From assembly GCA_033220425.1 (NCBI GenBank), contig CM065648.1, forward strand, positions 1,240,001 to 1,304,000: 64,000 nucleotides of DNA, in the 5' to 3' direction. Under the pieces are notes generated by a model. The model did not search any database. It was given only the letters and a program-made list of their open reading frames with translations, and had not been told where the DNA came from. Position numbers and translations under genes: made by a program. This document shows positions 1 through 9,608 of the stretch, one piece after another (the stretch's first letter is position 1; the number at the start of each line of letters is the position of its first letter). Source of the stretch: Lepraria neglecta (taxonomy: Eukaryota; Ascomycota; Lecanoromycetes; Lecanorales; Stereocaulaceae).

Positions 1-1093
1 CATTCACGCAGCACTGTGATCAATGAAACAGTAGACACAGATATGTGGGTGCCCTTCTTGGAAAGATACCAACGTCTGGGCCAACTCCTGGGGTTTGGTC
101 ATTGGTATTGTACTCATGCCATTGGCACTAAAGAATCAAAGCCAAAGCGTCCAAGGTGAAGGCAAATTAACGTTTGTTGTGACAGGGTGTGGCTCAGGGA
201 AGCGGAAAGACGACCGTCAAGCTCAGGTTGGCTGAAGCAAGGCCTTGAGGAAAAGTTCAGTGAAGTTTGATAAGCTGTTCTGCAGGAAAAGCTCCAGCGC
301 ATCTTCAGCCCCAGGACACTAAGCCCTGCATCGCCTGCAGGCTCAGCCGGTGTAGGCAGCCTTACCAAACTTCTATCTCTTACATCCGTCTCTCCTTTCA
401 AACCTTTTCCCTCCCAATCTTATTTATCATGATTCATTAGAAGTGCTAGTCACTTGCTCACCTTTTTCAGAGTCAGGTTTCTCACAGAATCAGAGAACAT
501 CCGTTCTAACAGCTGAGTGGGTCAAGGTTGCCTTGACTCATATAGCCGACTCATCATCAACCAGCAGCTGGTCGCAGCAAATTGACTAGCTCCAATTGGG
601 AGCTTAACTGTCCGAATATTCGCCTCGCCTCTTCACCTCTTCCCTTCAACATCCTTCACTTCAGCACAGGCAGCTACGTCTTGCGCGGCATTGCGGTTGA
701 GGTGTCTTGCCCCGCAATTCGAAGGGTTTCAGCTCTAGCCTTCTCATTATCAGCATCGCTACACCAAAGTCAAGGCTCAAATTTTCAATTCAGCTACCAC
801 ATCAGACGAGCCATTATCGTTTTGCCAGCGTGCGGAATTTTCGTCTTCTGTACGACACTTTACAGGTGGGGGCTTCACATAGGCCTTTCAGCCTTACCAT
901 TGCTGTTGGTAAGCAAGGCATCTAACATCAGACGAGCCATTATCGCTTTGACAGCGTGCGGATTTTTCGTCCTCCGTACGACACTTTACAGGTGGGGGCT
1001 TCACATAGGCCTTTCAGCCTTACCGTTGCTGTTGGTAAGCAAGGCATCTAACATCAGACTCGGCTCGACATAACACATCTTTCCAGCATCAAT
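1..1093. other. Intergenic / 5' leader region
   Basis: No gene is supported here. Short open frames on both strands start at non-ATG codons or have no family resemblance. The part from about 580 to 1093 is probably promoter and 5' leader of the gene starting at 1094, and holds the 126-bp tandem duplication listed separately. A 163-codon open frame (582-1073) exists only because the duplicated unit is a multiple of three and lacks stops. Confidence 0.5.
799..1059. repeat. 126-bp tandem duplication, two copies
   Basis: A unit beginning ACATCAGACGAGCC at 799 recurs at 925, and its first nine bases (ACATCAGAC) occur a third time at 1051, giving two full copies with an exact 126-bp period. The copies differ at only a few scattered positions, so the duplication is fairly recent. 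Each copy ends with GGTAAGC and a TCTAAC-CAG-like stretch, resembling a splice donor and branch/acceptor, so it may lie in a transcribed leader. It ends about 35 bp before the ATG at 1094. Confidence 0.9.
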
Positions 1094-4000
1094 ATGGCTC
1101 CCAACCCACCGTTCGAGCGGGAGGATCGCGCCCTACAGGAGGCGATCCAAGAGTCGGTAAAGGCCAGAGCAGCCAACATGGAGACGCAGTTCGGTGACTC
1201 GACAACGAGTCGCGGTGCAGAGCTAGAGCAACCTGTAAACCAGCGTATCAGCATTGAAGACCGCATCAAAGACCTAGTGTTACGAGCAGTTACAGAGCTG
1301 CCACTAGTCAGCGACTTGCACGCCGATACGTGGGTTTTCATTGACCCTCCACAAAAGCAACCGGAGCAGGATCAGCACGATTACCAACATTACGTTAAAC
1401 GTTATCAAGCGCCAATTCCCATGAAAAAAGAAACTCTCGTAAAATATTCCCCATTCCTCGCAAAGGCTTTTGCTCCAACTGCGCAGTTTCGCATCAACCG
1501 ACGTCGCAATTTGGTCAAAGAACTAGCCGACAACCCTAATATCAAGTATGTCATTGACTTGACTCCCCCAACCGAAGGCGAAGAAGCCGTCTATTTGACC
1601 ACTGAGCTGTGCTGCCCCGAGGGTATTAGACTTTGGTATCAGGCGAGCGAGATCTGGAAGGTCTCCAAACTTTTGGTTGGCGGCGAAGAAGAGTACACTT
1701 CGGTTAGATTGCGGAAGGTCGTAAGTCATTCTGTAAGCTCAAATCAATGGATAGCAGCCTACTGACTACTCTACAGCCGTCAACATTACCATCCGTTCCA
1801 GAAGCTCAAGGATGGGACGACAGCATTGCAGGGGTTTACGAAGCGAGCATTCCGAAGCCTTCTCCTCCATCGTTACCCAAAATCACAAGTACCCTTATGC
1901 CCTTGGAGTATTCGCCAGTACGACATCGCTCTGCTATTGAGCGGGTTCTATCTGCACTCCAAGGTAAAGACCCTCAGCTTGACTCAGCGCCAAAGTTGTG
2001 GACAACTTTTGCTGTCGCCAAGTATCTTGAGATCAAGCATAGCGAACTGGACAGTTACATCATCAGATGGCTTCGGGCGTACCCCAACTCTTATTTTCTG
2101 GAGGTCTTGCCTGAGGTCAGTCTGCAAATTGCTGATGGCCTGGAGAACTACGACCTCGCTCGTGATAGTTTTGCCATTTTGGTCGGCGAGGAGGCACTTG
2201 ACAACCTTCGTCGCGCTCGCAAGCATATTATTACCGACAAGCGGAGTGCGTACGGTCGTAAGAAGGAGGAATTGCCTGAAGCTATCTTCACTCGTGTGGA
2301 ATACGCGAGCAAGGTTTTCCTGGAACGTATCACGGATGAATTCACGGATTTCGTCGGCAATGGAATGCAATGGATGGATAATCTGGCGGAGTTTCAAAGA
2401 CTTTCGTCATATACCCAGCCGGAGCTTCAAGATACCATTCACACGCTCAAGGCTCTCCTCAAGGACTACATTCGTGGAGCTACTTATAAATTACTCTGCG
2501 TCAACTACGATTCCGTGCCAGGTGCGGAACTTCACCACCAAGGTGGCCAAGACCTCCTTCCACGAGTGAGTCGATCAGACGTTTGGATCGATCTATCTCC
2601 CAATGAACGCCTATTGTCACAGACCTTTTGGCAGGCTCTTACCTCATTCAAGATGTTCGACGGGTCCACAAATCTTGACATCAAGGAGGGCTGGGATATG
2701 AAATGGGACAGCATCAAAGTCAGCAGTGTTGAGAAGCGAGAGCTAGACCGAGGAACTTATCGCGAGGTCAGGAAGGATACTCTCAACGCTCTCGTCCGGG
2801 CTGGAGAACGCTGGATTGCTCACAATGAAACTGCTGAAGACTGCTGGCTGCCTCACAATGAACCTCAAACATCATCTACATTGCCCATTCGCAACCGATC
2901 TGAAGCGCACGTTGCCTCTGCAGAGACAGACGAGCCCTCAGGGCCGATGCAAGCAGTGGATCCCTTGTATGGAGCTCAAATGCTGGCTACAGATCCGGAT
3001 ACTGGAACCACGCATACAATCAATATTCGAAGGCCCTTCACACTAGCTCGAGAGACCTTTGACGTGGGCCCTACTCCCATAACAGACGGACCAGTCAGCC
3101 ATGGCGCAGATACTGAATGGCCTTTTGGAGCTCCGAGACGAGACTCTGCGTTGAACATGCCTGGCATTATGGAAGGAATTCGCGATTCTCCATACCCGAA
3201 ACTCGATTCAGGGATCAGCAAAGGGCAGATTGACCAGATCCTCTCACAATGGCTAGCGCCGGAGGGGTTTTCATCATGGAGTGGCCGCGATGATTCAGAC
3301 AAAATTGAGGAACTTCGCGATGCCCTCATTGAGCAGCAGCAGATATATGAGAGATCCCTCACTCCGCCTTTCTTTAAGGAGAACGTTGCTCTTCCGTCAA
3401 CTATGCCCTTGTCGAGTGAGCGGCGCATTCTCCCAGTGCCACAATGTCATAGGAACCAGCCAGACGTGGATGAGCCTATCATTCTTCTTCCAACTAGAAA
3501 GACTCGCGCTGCATTCTTTAACCTCGCAATGTTTTTCTCGCAGGCCGACAGATACATCAACGCTTTTGCTAGGCAAAAGCTACAGTATCCAGATCAATCT
3601 GCCAGAGAGGAACCACATGAGATCGGCATCACCAACACGCTCACCTGCCTTCAAGACAGCGAATGGAAATACCTCCCTCTCTGGGCTGGCGGTAACGACG
3701 ACGGGAGTGGTGGAGTATACATCGAACAGCCTCCCACAGCAGATCTTGGCTTTTCGACCCCGGGTCCTGGGGTACATACTGGTGATACTCCTGCTCCGAG
3801 CACAATATCACCAAGTGAGGCCGACTTCGAGATGGTAGATGGCCAGGCCACTGACACCAGCACCAATACCTCCATGGTTAATAACCGTAGTTTCGCCAAT
3901 CACATGCACCGCAATCGCGTCTACGCAGCCGACTCAGCAGATACATCCTCACACCAGTCTGGGGCAGCCAGTGATGACTTCACGATGGTCACCGAAGACG

Positions 4001-4242
4001 ATGAGGAGGAGCTGGCTCGGAGCCAGATTGAAGCTCAAGAGCGGACTGAAGCTGCCGAGGAGAAGGCTGAGAAGGAAGCTAAGAGAGTTGAGAAGGGCAA
4101 GGAGAAGCTAATTGATGAGAACTACGCTGACCTCTTCGACGATGACGAGGACGATATGGATGATGACGAGGATGATACTGACCGTGCCGAGAGCGGAGAT
4201 TTCGAAGAGTTCGAGGATGAGGATGACTTAATATTGGTTTAA
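1094..4242 (+). CDS. Conserved fungal protein of unknown function, acidic C terminus
   Basis: Two exons, 1094-1720 and 1777-4242, joined in phase 0 by a 56-nt intron (GTAAGT donor, CTGAC branch, CTACAG acceptor) give a 1030-residue protein. The intron is needed because the first frame runs into a stop just past the donor, while the second frame continues without a break. The first ~210 residues carry a region rich in conserved-looking motifs (YSPFLAKAF, YVIDLTPPTEGE, TTELCCPEG, VGGEEEYTS). The middle is probably globular. The last ~120 residues are a Glu/Lys-rich coil followed by an almost purely Asp/Glu tail, as seen in nuclear or chromatin-binding proteins. No signal peptide, membrane segment or catalytic motif was recognised. 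I believe it is a lineage-wide Pezizomycotina protein, but I do not know its function. Confidence 0.85.
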
Positions 4243-4957
4243 GAGCTGCGGGGATCGATGAAGCAATATGGACCAAGCTAGACACAGCAATGACTACAAA
4301 AGCACGACCATTCGCAAGGAATCTTACCGGAGTTCGGATATTTCAAGGCGGGATTCACAGAGCTTTTTCTAAGATGATCGGAAATTTCTATTCACAACCT
4401 TCACCTTTTGATTTTTCAACTTTCAACGATTTCAAGATTGACTCGGACTATGTGCATGGCTTCTGGCTTGACCTACGCTGTCACAATTGATGATGAGGGG
4501 TATGGAATGCGATGGATATCCAAGCATCCATTCTCTGTAGACATGCTCATAGCTTTATAATTGCTCAATGCTTCAATCGACATGAATAGAACGAATCGCA
4601 AACGCCACAATTCATGACCTGGTGAAAACGCTGCCTTCCGTTTACTAATAGATCTAGGGTCTGTCTGGCTTTGGCCTCTTCATCGGGTGTCTCTTGAATT
4701 CGCTTGGGCTTAACGCCTCCTTGATAGCCTCGATCCCAGCGTACCCGAAGCGGGTGACTTCGATACCAGTCTGGATCCTAATCAAGACGCATATTTCGAG
4801 GGTCTGGCCAGACGTTGCCAAGCGCCAAGGCTCAAAATGGTGGCCAATAACACCATCAGTCAATGTTGTACTCTAAGAAGCTTGAGATTCTCTGCCGTTA
4901 ATCGTGACTGCACCAAAGTAGGTAACCATCTCAAGCCTCTAGAACTGACAAATTGTT
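4243..4957. other. Intergenic region
   Basis: The first part is probably the 3' UTR of the upstream gene. A 66-codon open frame at 4290-4490 has no recognisable features. Nothing else supported. Confidence 0.5.
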
Positions 4958-5639
4958 TCACAAGTGCTGACCCTCCACTGCATGGATTTGCGAGCCCAGC
5001 TCTCTACTACGAGGGAGCAGGAAAATTGCAAAACCCCCTTCTGGCTGGCTACCGAGACAAATCTTCATCCCAACCTCTCTGCCATTATTATTATCCCCTT
5101 TGTTATTGTCTGAAATGCCAACGGCGGCAATTTCCCTGCTATCGCTAGCGCACGATGTGATGGCGAATTGCACGAAGAGTTTTGTTTCGTTTAGGGGTAG
5201 GCACCTAGACTGGTCATCAGCTTGCTGAGAAATAAAATACGGTACTGAAGAACACGAAGCACACGTACATCCCATCGCGAGGCGCACTCTCCCCTCCATT
5301 AACAATAGTGATGGCTTGGAGCTTACAGGTTCCATTTAGCCTAAATTCCCCAGTCACACTGGAGATGTTGTGCTTTGGATCGAAGCAGAGGGATGAGCAG
5401 AAGAATTCCTCGGTGTCGGTTTCGGAGTCGGGAGAGAATAGTAGGGCTTGGCAGTCTGAGGTGGGTGCTGCGTGGAGTTCTTTGTTGCCGGGTGCGCAGG
5501 AGTAGAGTTACAGGTGCGTGTGGTCGTTTTGTGGGGGGAGTGAGAGGGGGAGCTGTGCGGATGGGTTGAGGGAGGAGGCAGAGGTGGTGAGGGGGACTGT
5601 GAGGAAGAGGGGGAGAGTGGTGAGGATTGAGATCGCCAT
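4958..5639 (-). pseudogene. Small secreted Cys-rich protein gene interrupted by an in-frame stop
   Basis: Read on the minus strand from an ATG at 5639, the frame opens with a typical secretory signal peptide (MAISILTTLPLFLTVPLTTS, then ASS). Codon 44 is TAA (5508-5510), after which the same frame continues with a secreted-protein pattern: LYSCAPGN, DCQALLF, FFCSSLCF and NGTC, with at least six Cys and N-glycosylation sequons. A normal intron (5205-5268; GTACGT donor, CTGAT branch, TCTAG acceptor) joins this phase-correctly to a second exon (4958-5204) rich in Asn/Asp. The whole would encode about 205 residues but for the stop. No alternative intron that removes the stop keeps the frame. The nonsense codon follows CTG, so a CpA to TpA change would explain it. 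The function is unknown; small secreted Cys-rich proteins of this size are often host- or niche-interaction proteins. Confidence 0.6.
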
Positions 5640-6372
5640 GTCTGCTTGTGTAGCTTGGAGGCTTAGGGCAGAACGATATTTGATACGAGGTCAATGTTGT
5701 AGAAAGACTAAACAATCTGGGACCCGTAAATACACTCCAATAATTTTGAGAAGAAAAATTTGCGAAACTACCGGTCTTAACATCATGTATGCTGCCCCTC
5801 CGCACTCAGAGAATTGACTTCATAGAGAAGCCCTTGCTTGTTAGCTCGGCTTCTTAGGCTACTTGGCAACCTTTTATGAGCCTCGATGAGGTTGGACATA
5901 ACGGGTGACTGCATAACAAAATGCCCCAGCAAGAGGTCTGTGTCAGTGATGCAAGCAAGGATCGCAGGACATATCGCAGGAGATAAGTCGGGATGAAAAG
6001 ACTATTTGCCGAATCGGGCGAGGGACGATGGCGTTGATGCAGGGAATACTTGGCAAAACATCGAGGACAAATGAAACTATTGGAGATAGAGGAGAATTAT
6101 TTTTCTATGGCAATATGAGTTCGATTTGTTTGCATCAATGGCTAGCACCCTAATATTTCGGTCACGGCGTTGAATACCAACTTAGTCGCAATTGCTCGAC
6201 GCGAATGGAAAATTTCAGGAGTAACAATCAGCGAGACTGTGGATGAGATGATGCAGTCGGAAAACTAAATGTTGACGATACAAGGCATTTTTGAGAAAGT
6301 CTTGGCACCAAGCCCAAAGCTCCAACCCCTTGACTTTCGCGACTACCATTCAACCCATTTTTCCCAGCAATC
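5640..6372. other. Intergenic region
   Basis: Separates the broken secreted-protein gene (minus strand) from the mitochondrial ribosomal protein gene (plus strand), so it holds two divergent upstream regions. No ORF of note, repeat or RNA gene was seen. Confidence 0.5.
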
Positions 6373-7066
6373 ATGAACCCAATCAGGCCAGCCGTCTCTA
6401 CCAAACCTCACCTAAATCCACAGCGAATAAAGAAACCCTATCCACTTCCCCTCCGGCCCCTACAACCAAACCGCTTCGTCCCTCCGCGCGGGCAGAAGCA
6501 AGTCTTCCTGTACGTCTCCGGGTGGCCCCTCTTCCCTCCAGCATCAATCCCCCTTACTAACATCTCCCAGACCAAACTTCGTCCTCACCTTCCTCCGCAC
6601 CCCCCTCCAACCCCCGCACTTCGCCTCCTTCCTCGTCCCCCTAAACCTAAACAAACTAGATCTAAAATCCTACCTCTACAACGCCTACAACGTGCGCGTG
6701 CTCCACGTCCGCAGCTTCATCATCCACGGCCGCATCACGCGCGACCCACGTACCCACCAGGTCTCCCGCAAACCAAGAAAGAAGAAAATGACCGTTGAAT
6801 TGGAGGCTGGGAGTCCGTTTGTGTGGCCTGAGGTTCCCGAGGATTTGGAGAAGTGGGATAAGAAGCAGAGGGATGAGGGGAAGAGGGAGAGGGAGAGGTT
6901 GAAGGAGAATAGGACGCAGCAGGGGACGGAGTTGGGGGTGGTGCCGGAGGTGGAGAGGAGGACGCTCAGGGAGCAGGCGAGGAGTTTGTTGGGGGGGTCG
7001 AGGAGGTGGACGCCGGGGATTAAGGAGCAGGCTGGGGGTGATGGGAGGTCAGCGGCACGGACGTAG
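6373..7066 (+). CDS. mrp20: Mitochondrial large-subunit ribosomal protein uL23m (Mrp20/L23)
   Basis: Two exons, 6373-6509 and 6571-7066, are joined in phase 2 across a 61-nt intron (GTACGT donor, ACTAAC branch, CCCAG acceptor) to give 210 residues. The splice rebuilds the family signature around the L23 fold: QVFLPNFVLTFLRTP followed by FVPLNLNKLDLKSYLY and NVRVLHVRSFI. The C-terminal half after the RNA-binding fold is the long charged extension typical of fungal mitochondrial L23, including PRKKKMTVELE and a Trp-Pro-rich stretch. The N terminus is basic and Pro-rich, fitting a mitochondrial presequence. The protein sits at the polypeptide exit of the mitoribosome, near the inner-membrane insertase. 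It is convergent with RPA2, 257 bp apart. Confidence 0.88.
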
Positions 7067-7323
7067 GGGAGACATGGGTTCTGGGTTGGGTTCAGTGACC
7101 TGTCGAGGGCTTGTTGTGAGCATATGCGATTGCGTTGGATTGGAGTTTGTGTACTATAACAGGATAGTCGCGGGGAGGGTAACTTTTCCTACTCCCAACG
7201 AGACTGTTTTTGATATGGCTTAATGATATGGCTTTCAGAGCTCTTATTTGATGTACAGATTGCATATCAATCGCCATGACTAGTAGCTAAAGCATACACT
7301 CATCATCTACCAACTCCTTTTTT

Positions 7324-8333
7324 CTAAAATTCCAGCAATGCCCAGGTATTGTCATCTACCGTCGTGAATATCATGCTATGACTGAGCAGCTCGTCACCTG
7401 CTTTCAGCACCTCATTCATATCCATCGAAGCCAACGAAGATATATTCTGTACATGCAGCCCCTCATTGTTTTGTGGGCTGTTTCTGAGCACTCTGTACAC
7501 ATTTCTTGCATTCATGCTGACATTGGGCATCGTTCGTCCATTCATCGAGGTGTCAGCCCCTCCTCCACCATAGCCAACTTCTTGATTCCCAGTCGCAGTG
7601 CCGTTCTCTTGCTTTATGCTATCGAGAGAGCCTTTGGTGAAGTAGAGGTGGACGTATGTGGCTTCGAGAAGGTGGTATGTGATGTCCATTTTATCTGTGA
7701 TGGGTCTTATAACGTGGGCACCGACGTGGCGTCTGTTGTTGAAGGCTTTGAGGCGGCCCCAGACACGAGCCCATTCGTTCTCAACGAGTTTCGGCTTTGA
7801 GACGGTGCCGTCAGAGGTATCCATGGAGTTTGCGGCATCTGCATCGATCCATTGTTTTACTTCGACGGTGCCGGTGCCGTCGTCGAGTTTGTAGGTTATG
7901 TTGGTTGTTTGGGTAGATATGTTGCGTATTTGGCCTACGAAGGAGATCTGTGGGGCAAGTGTCAGCGCACGTGCTTTGCAGACATTCATGGCTTCGGTTT
8001 AGAGGACTCACTTGTGTGATTTCGACTTCATCGATCTTGAATTCTGCATCTGGATGTGGTTGCTGGGCGTCAACAATCTGCTTGATGGTGACTGGTCTTA
8101 ATGTGTCTTTTCCGTAGGTGCCCTGCATACTCCAATGAGCATAGTAATGGTCGAGGACCAAGAGAAGAATGTACTTTTCCTGCTCCACCTTGACTTCCTG
8201 ACTGTGAACCTCCCATGAATCCCCCACCACCTGCCCCGCCTTGAGCGCCATATGAGGTGGTGGAGTAACCACCGCCATAGTCTAGGTAGATTTAACCAGT
8301 AAGACCTGCAACAATAGGGGTAGACTGACCCAT
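7324..8333 (-). CDS. rfa2: Replication protein A 32-kDa subunit (RPA2)
   Basis: Four minus-strand exons: 8330-8333, 8175-8281, 8012-8122 and 7324-7947, giving 281 residues. The protein has a Gly/Ser/Gln-rich N-terminal tail (targets of phosphorylation in this family), then the diagnostic GKDTLRPVTIKQI motif, an OB fold (about residues 50-180, with EVEITQISFVGQIRNIS and TYKLDDGTGTVEVKQW), and a C-terminal winged helix ending in DNTWALLEF. RPA2 is the middle subunit of the single-stranded-DNA-binding heterotrimer used in replication, repair and recombination. The first exon is only ATGG: the next exon opens with A-C-TAT-GGC, giving the MDYGGGYS start expected in filamentous fungi. Introns are 48, 52 and 64 nt. 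Confidence 0.9.
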
Positions 8334-9608
8334 GTTGAGGAGCCCACAATGGTCAACTTGGTAGGAGGGTACCTAGTGATGCCTGCAGAACCGCTGTCAG
8401 ATCGTAGTGGGAGAGGTGATACGAACAGCTCTTACGCTTGCTTAGTATCAGCTGAACTGTTTTTGACTGTCTCGAGCGCAATTTATCGCAGGAAGGCCAC
8501 AGAAAGCTCACTAGGTTGGCTTATACTCCTAGGTAAGTCGTTGTTTACGGGTCGCGTCAAGGTTCAGGGCGTGTATAAGTGGTTTCCTCGCGCTACTTTT
8601 CCGGGCCGAAGTTTAGCCATTCACCGATTGTCTCGTCTCGCTCTCGCCCCTCTCCAAACCACTCCCATTTTGCAGTGCAAGGAAGAGTTGAAAAGCTTGC
8701 GAGTAGCACTTCATTGAATTGCAATAGAAATAAGACCACGGCCCTGCGAGAAGGTACTGGCTAGGTTCTTGTTTATGCTTCATGTTGCCTGTTTCTGTAG
8801 CCAATCAGAAGCAGCTATGCATGAAACCACTTGTGCCCTTCCTTGAGGCCAGTATTCAATTTTCTTTTATCAGCAATAGACCATGCATTAGAGTGTGTCC
8901 GTGGATTTTACTCTGCCTGGGTCATGGCCTATCATCACGGTTTCTAAGCCTTAAACCATCTATTGGGATGCAGCCCCCGCTGGCTTGTAGCTGAAAAGCA
9001 ATATATATTGTAGTAGCCAGCCCATTTTGTTCATGTGCAAGACTGTCTTCGATATTGTACGCACTGCTGAATGAAAGAGCATCGCAATGATTCATTGACC
9101 TTATTGGACTCGATGTTGCAGCAGCCATCATAGGCATCGCAGGGGTTGGAATGACCGTTGCAAAGGAACTGACAGATATCGCAGGCGCAATTAGAAGCGC
9201 TGGAGAAGAAGTTCGTATTTGCGCAACCGAGACAGATCTCTTTTCTCGGATGCTCATCAACTTGAGCACGGCCCTCAAAGCGACAATAGCAAAATCAGGA
9301 TCAGCACAGAGTACTGCCGAAGACTTGATAGACATGTGTGGGAGAGTTCTGGACCCTTTCGAGATTTGTGGACTAGTGCACTGGATCAATTCTGACTGAA
9401 TTGCAAGGATCAAATTAATCTGTAGACATTGCCTTTAGATATGCTGTGTCCGATGAATACATGCAAGCTTCGATTTAGTCACGCCAAGTCTTGCAAACAT
9501 CGGCCCGAAATTTAGCCGGAGCCGGATGCCTTTGAGTCGAACTTTTGCTCGGTTTCTCGGTCTGTGGGAGTATTTACTCTCCGGAAATAGAGATTGCAGG
9601 GTCTCACG
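8334..9608. other. Divergent intergenic region between RPA2 and DBP10
   Basis: Holds upstream regions of both flanking genes. The only coding-like signal is the NLR N-terminal fragment at 9091-9399, described separately. Other short frames look random. Confidence 0.5.
9091..9399 (+). pseudogene. Fragment of a fungal NLR/STAND N-terminal helical domain
   Basis: An open frame runs from 9091 to a stop at 9399. It reads LDVAAAIIGIAGVGMTVAKE, then ELTDIAGAIRSAGEEVR, then DLFSRMLINLSTALKA and ending in DLIDMCGRVLDPFE. The Gly/Ala-rich first helix, the position of VAKELTD and the following amphipathic helices match the N-terminal domains (Helo-like or fungal_N type) of fungal NACHT/NB-ARC receptors, which normally begin with an M-D-P-L-S motif. 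Here a stop lies just upstream, the canonical start is missing, and no nucleotide-binding domain follows. I read it as a relic, though an 82-residue protein from the internal ATG at 9151 cannot be excluded. Confidence 0.45.

Noticed and set aside
582-1073. 163-codon open frame on the plus strand
   Set aside because: It is produced by the 126-bp duplication in a likely leader; it has no resemblance to a protein family and ends just before the real gene.
5341-5805. 154-codon Pro/His/Leu-rich minus-strand frame
   Set aside because: Low-complexity shadow of the secreted-protein gene in another frame; the real frame has the signal peptide and Cys pattern.
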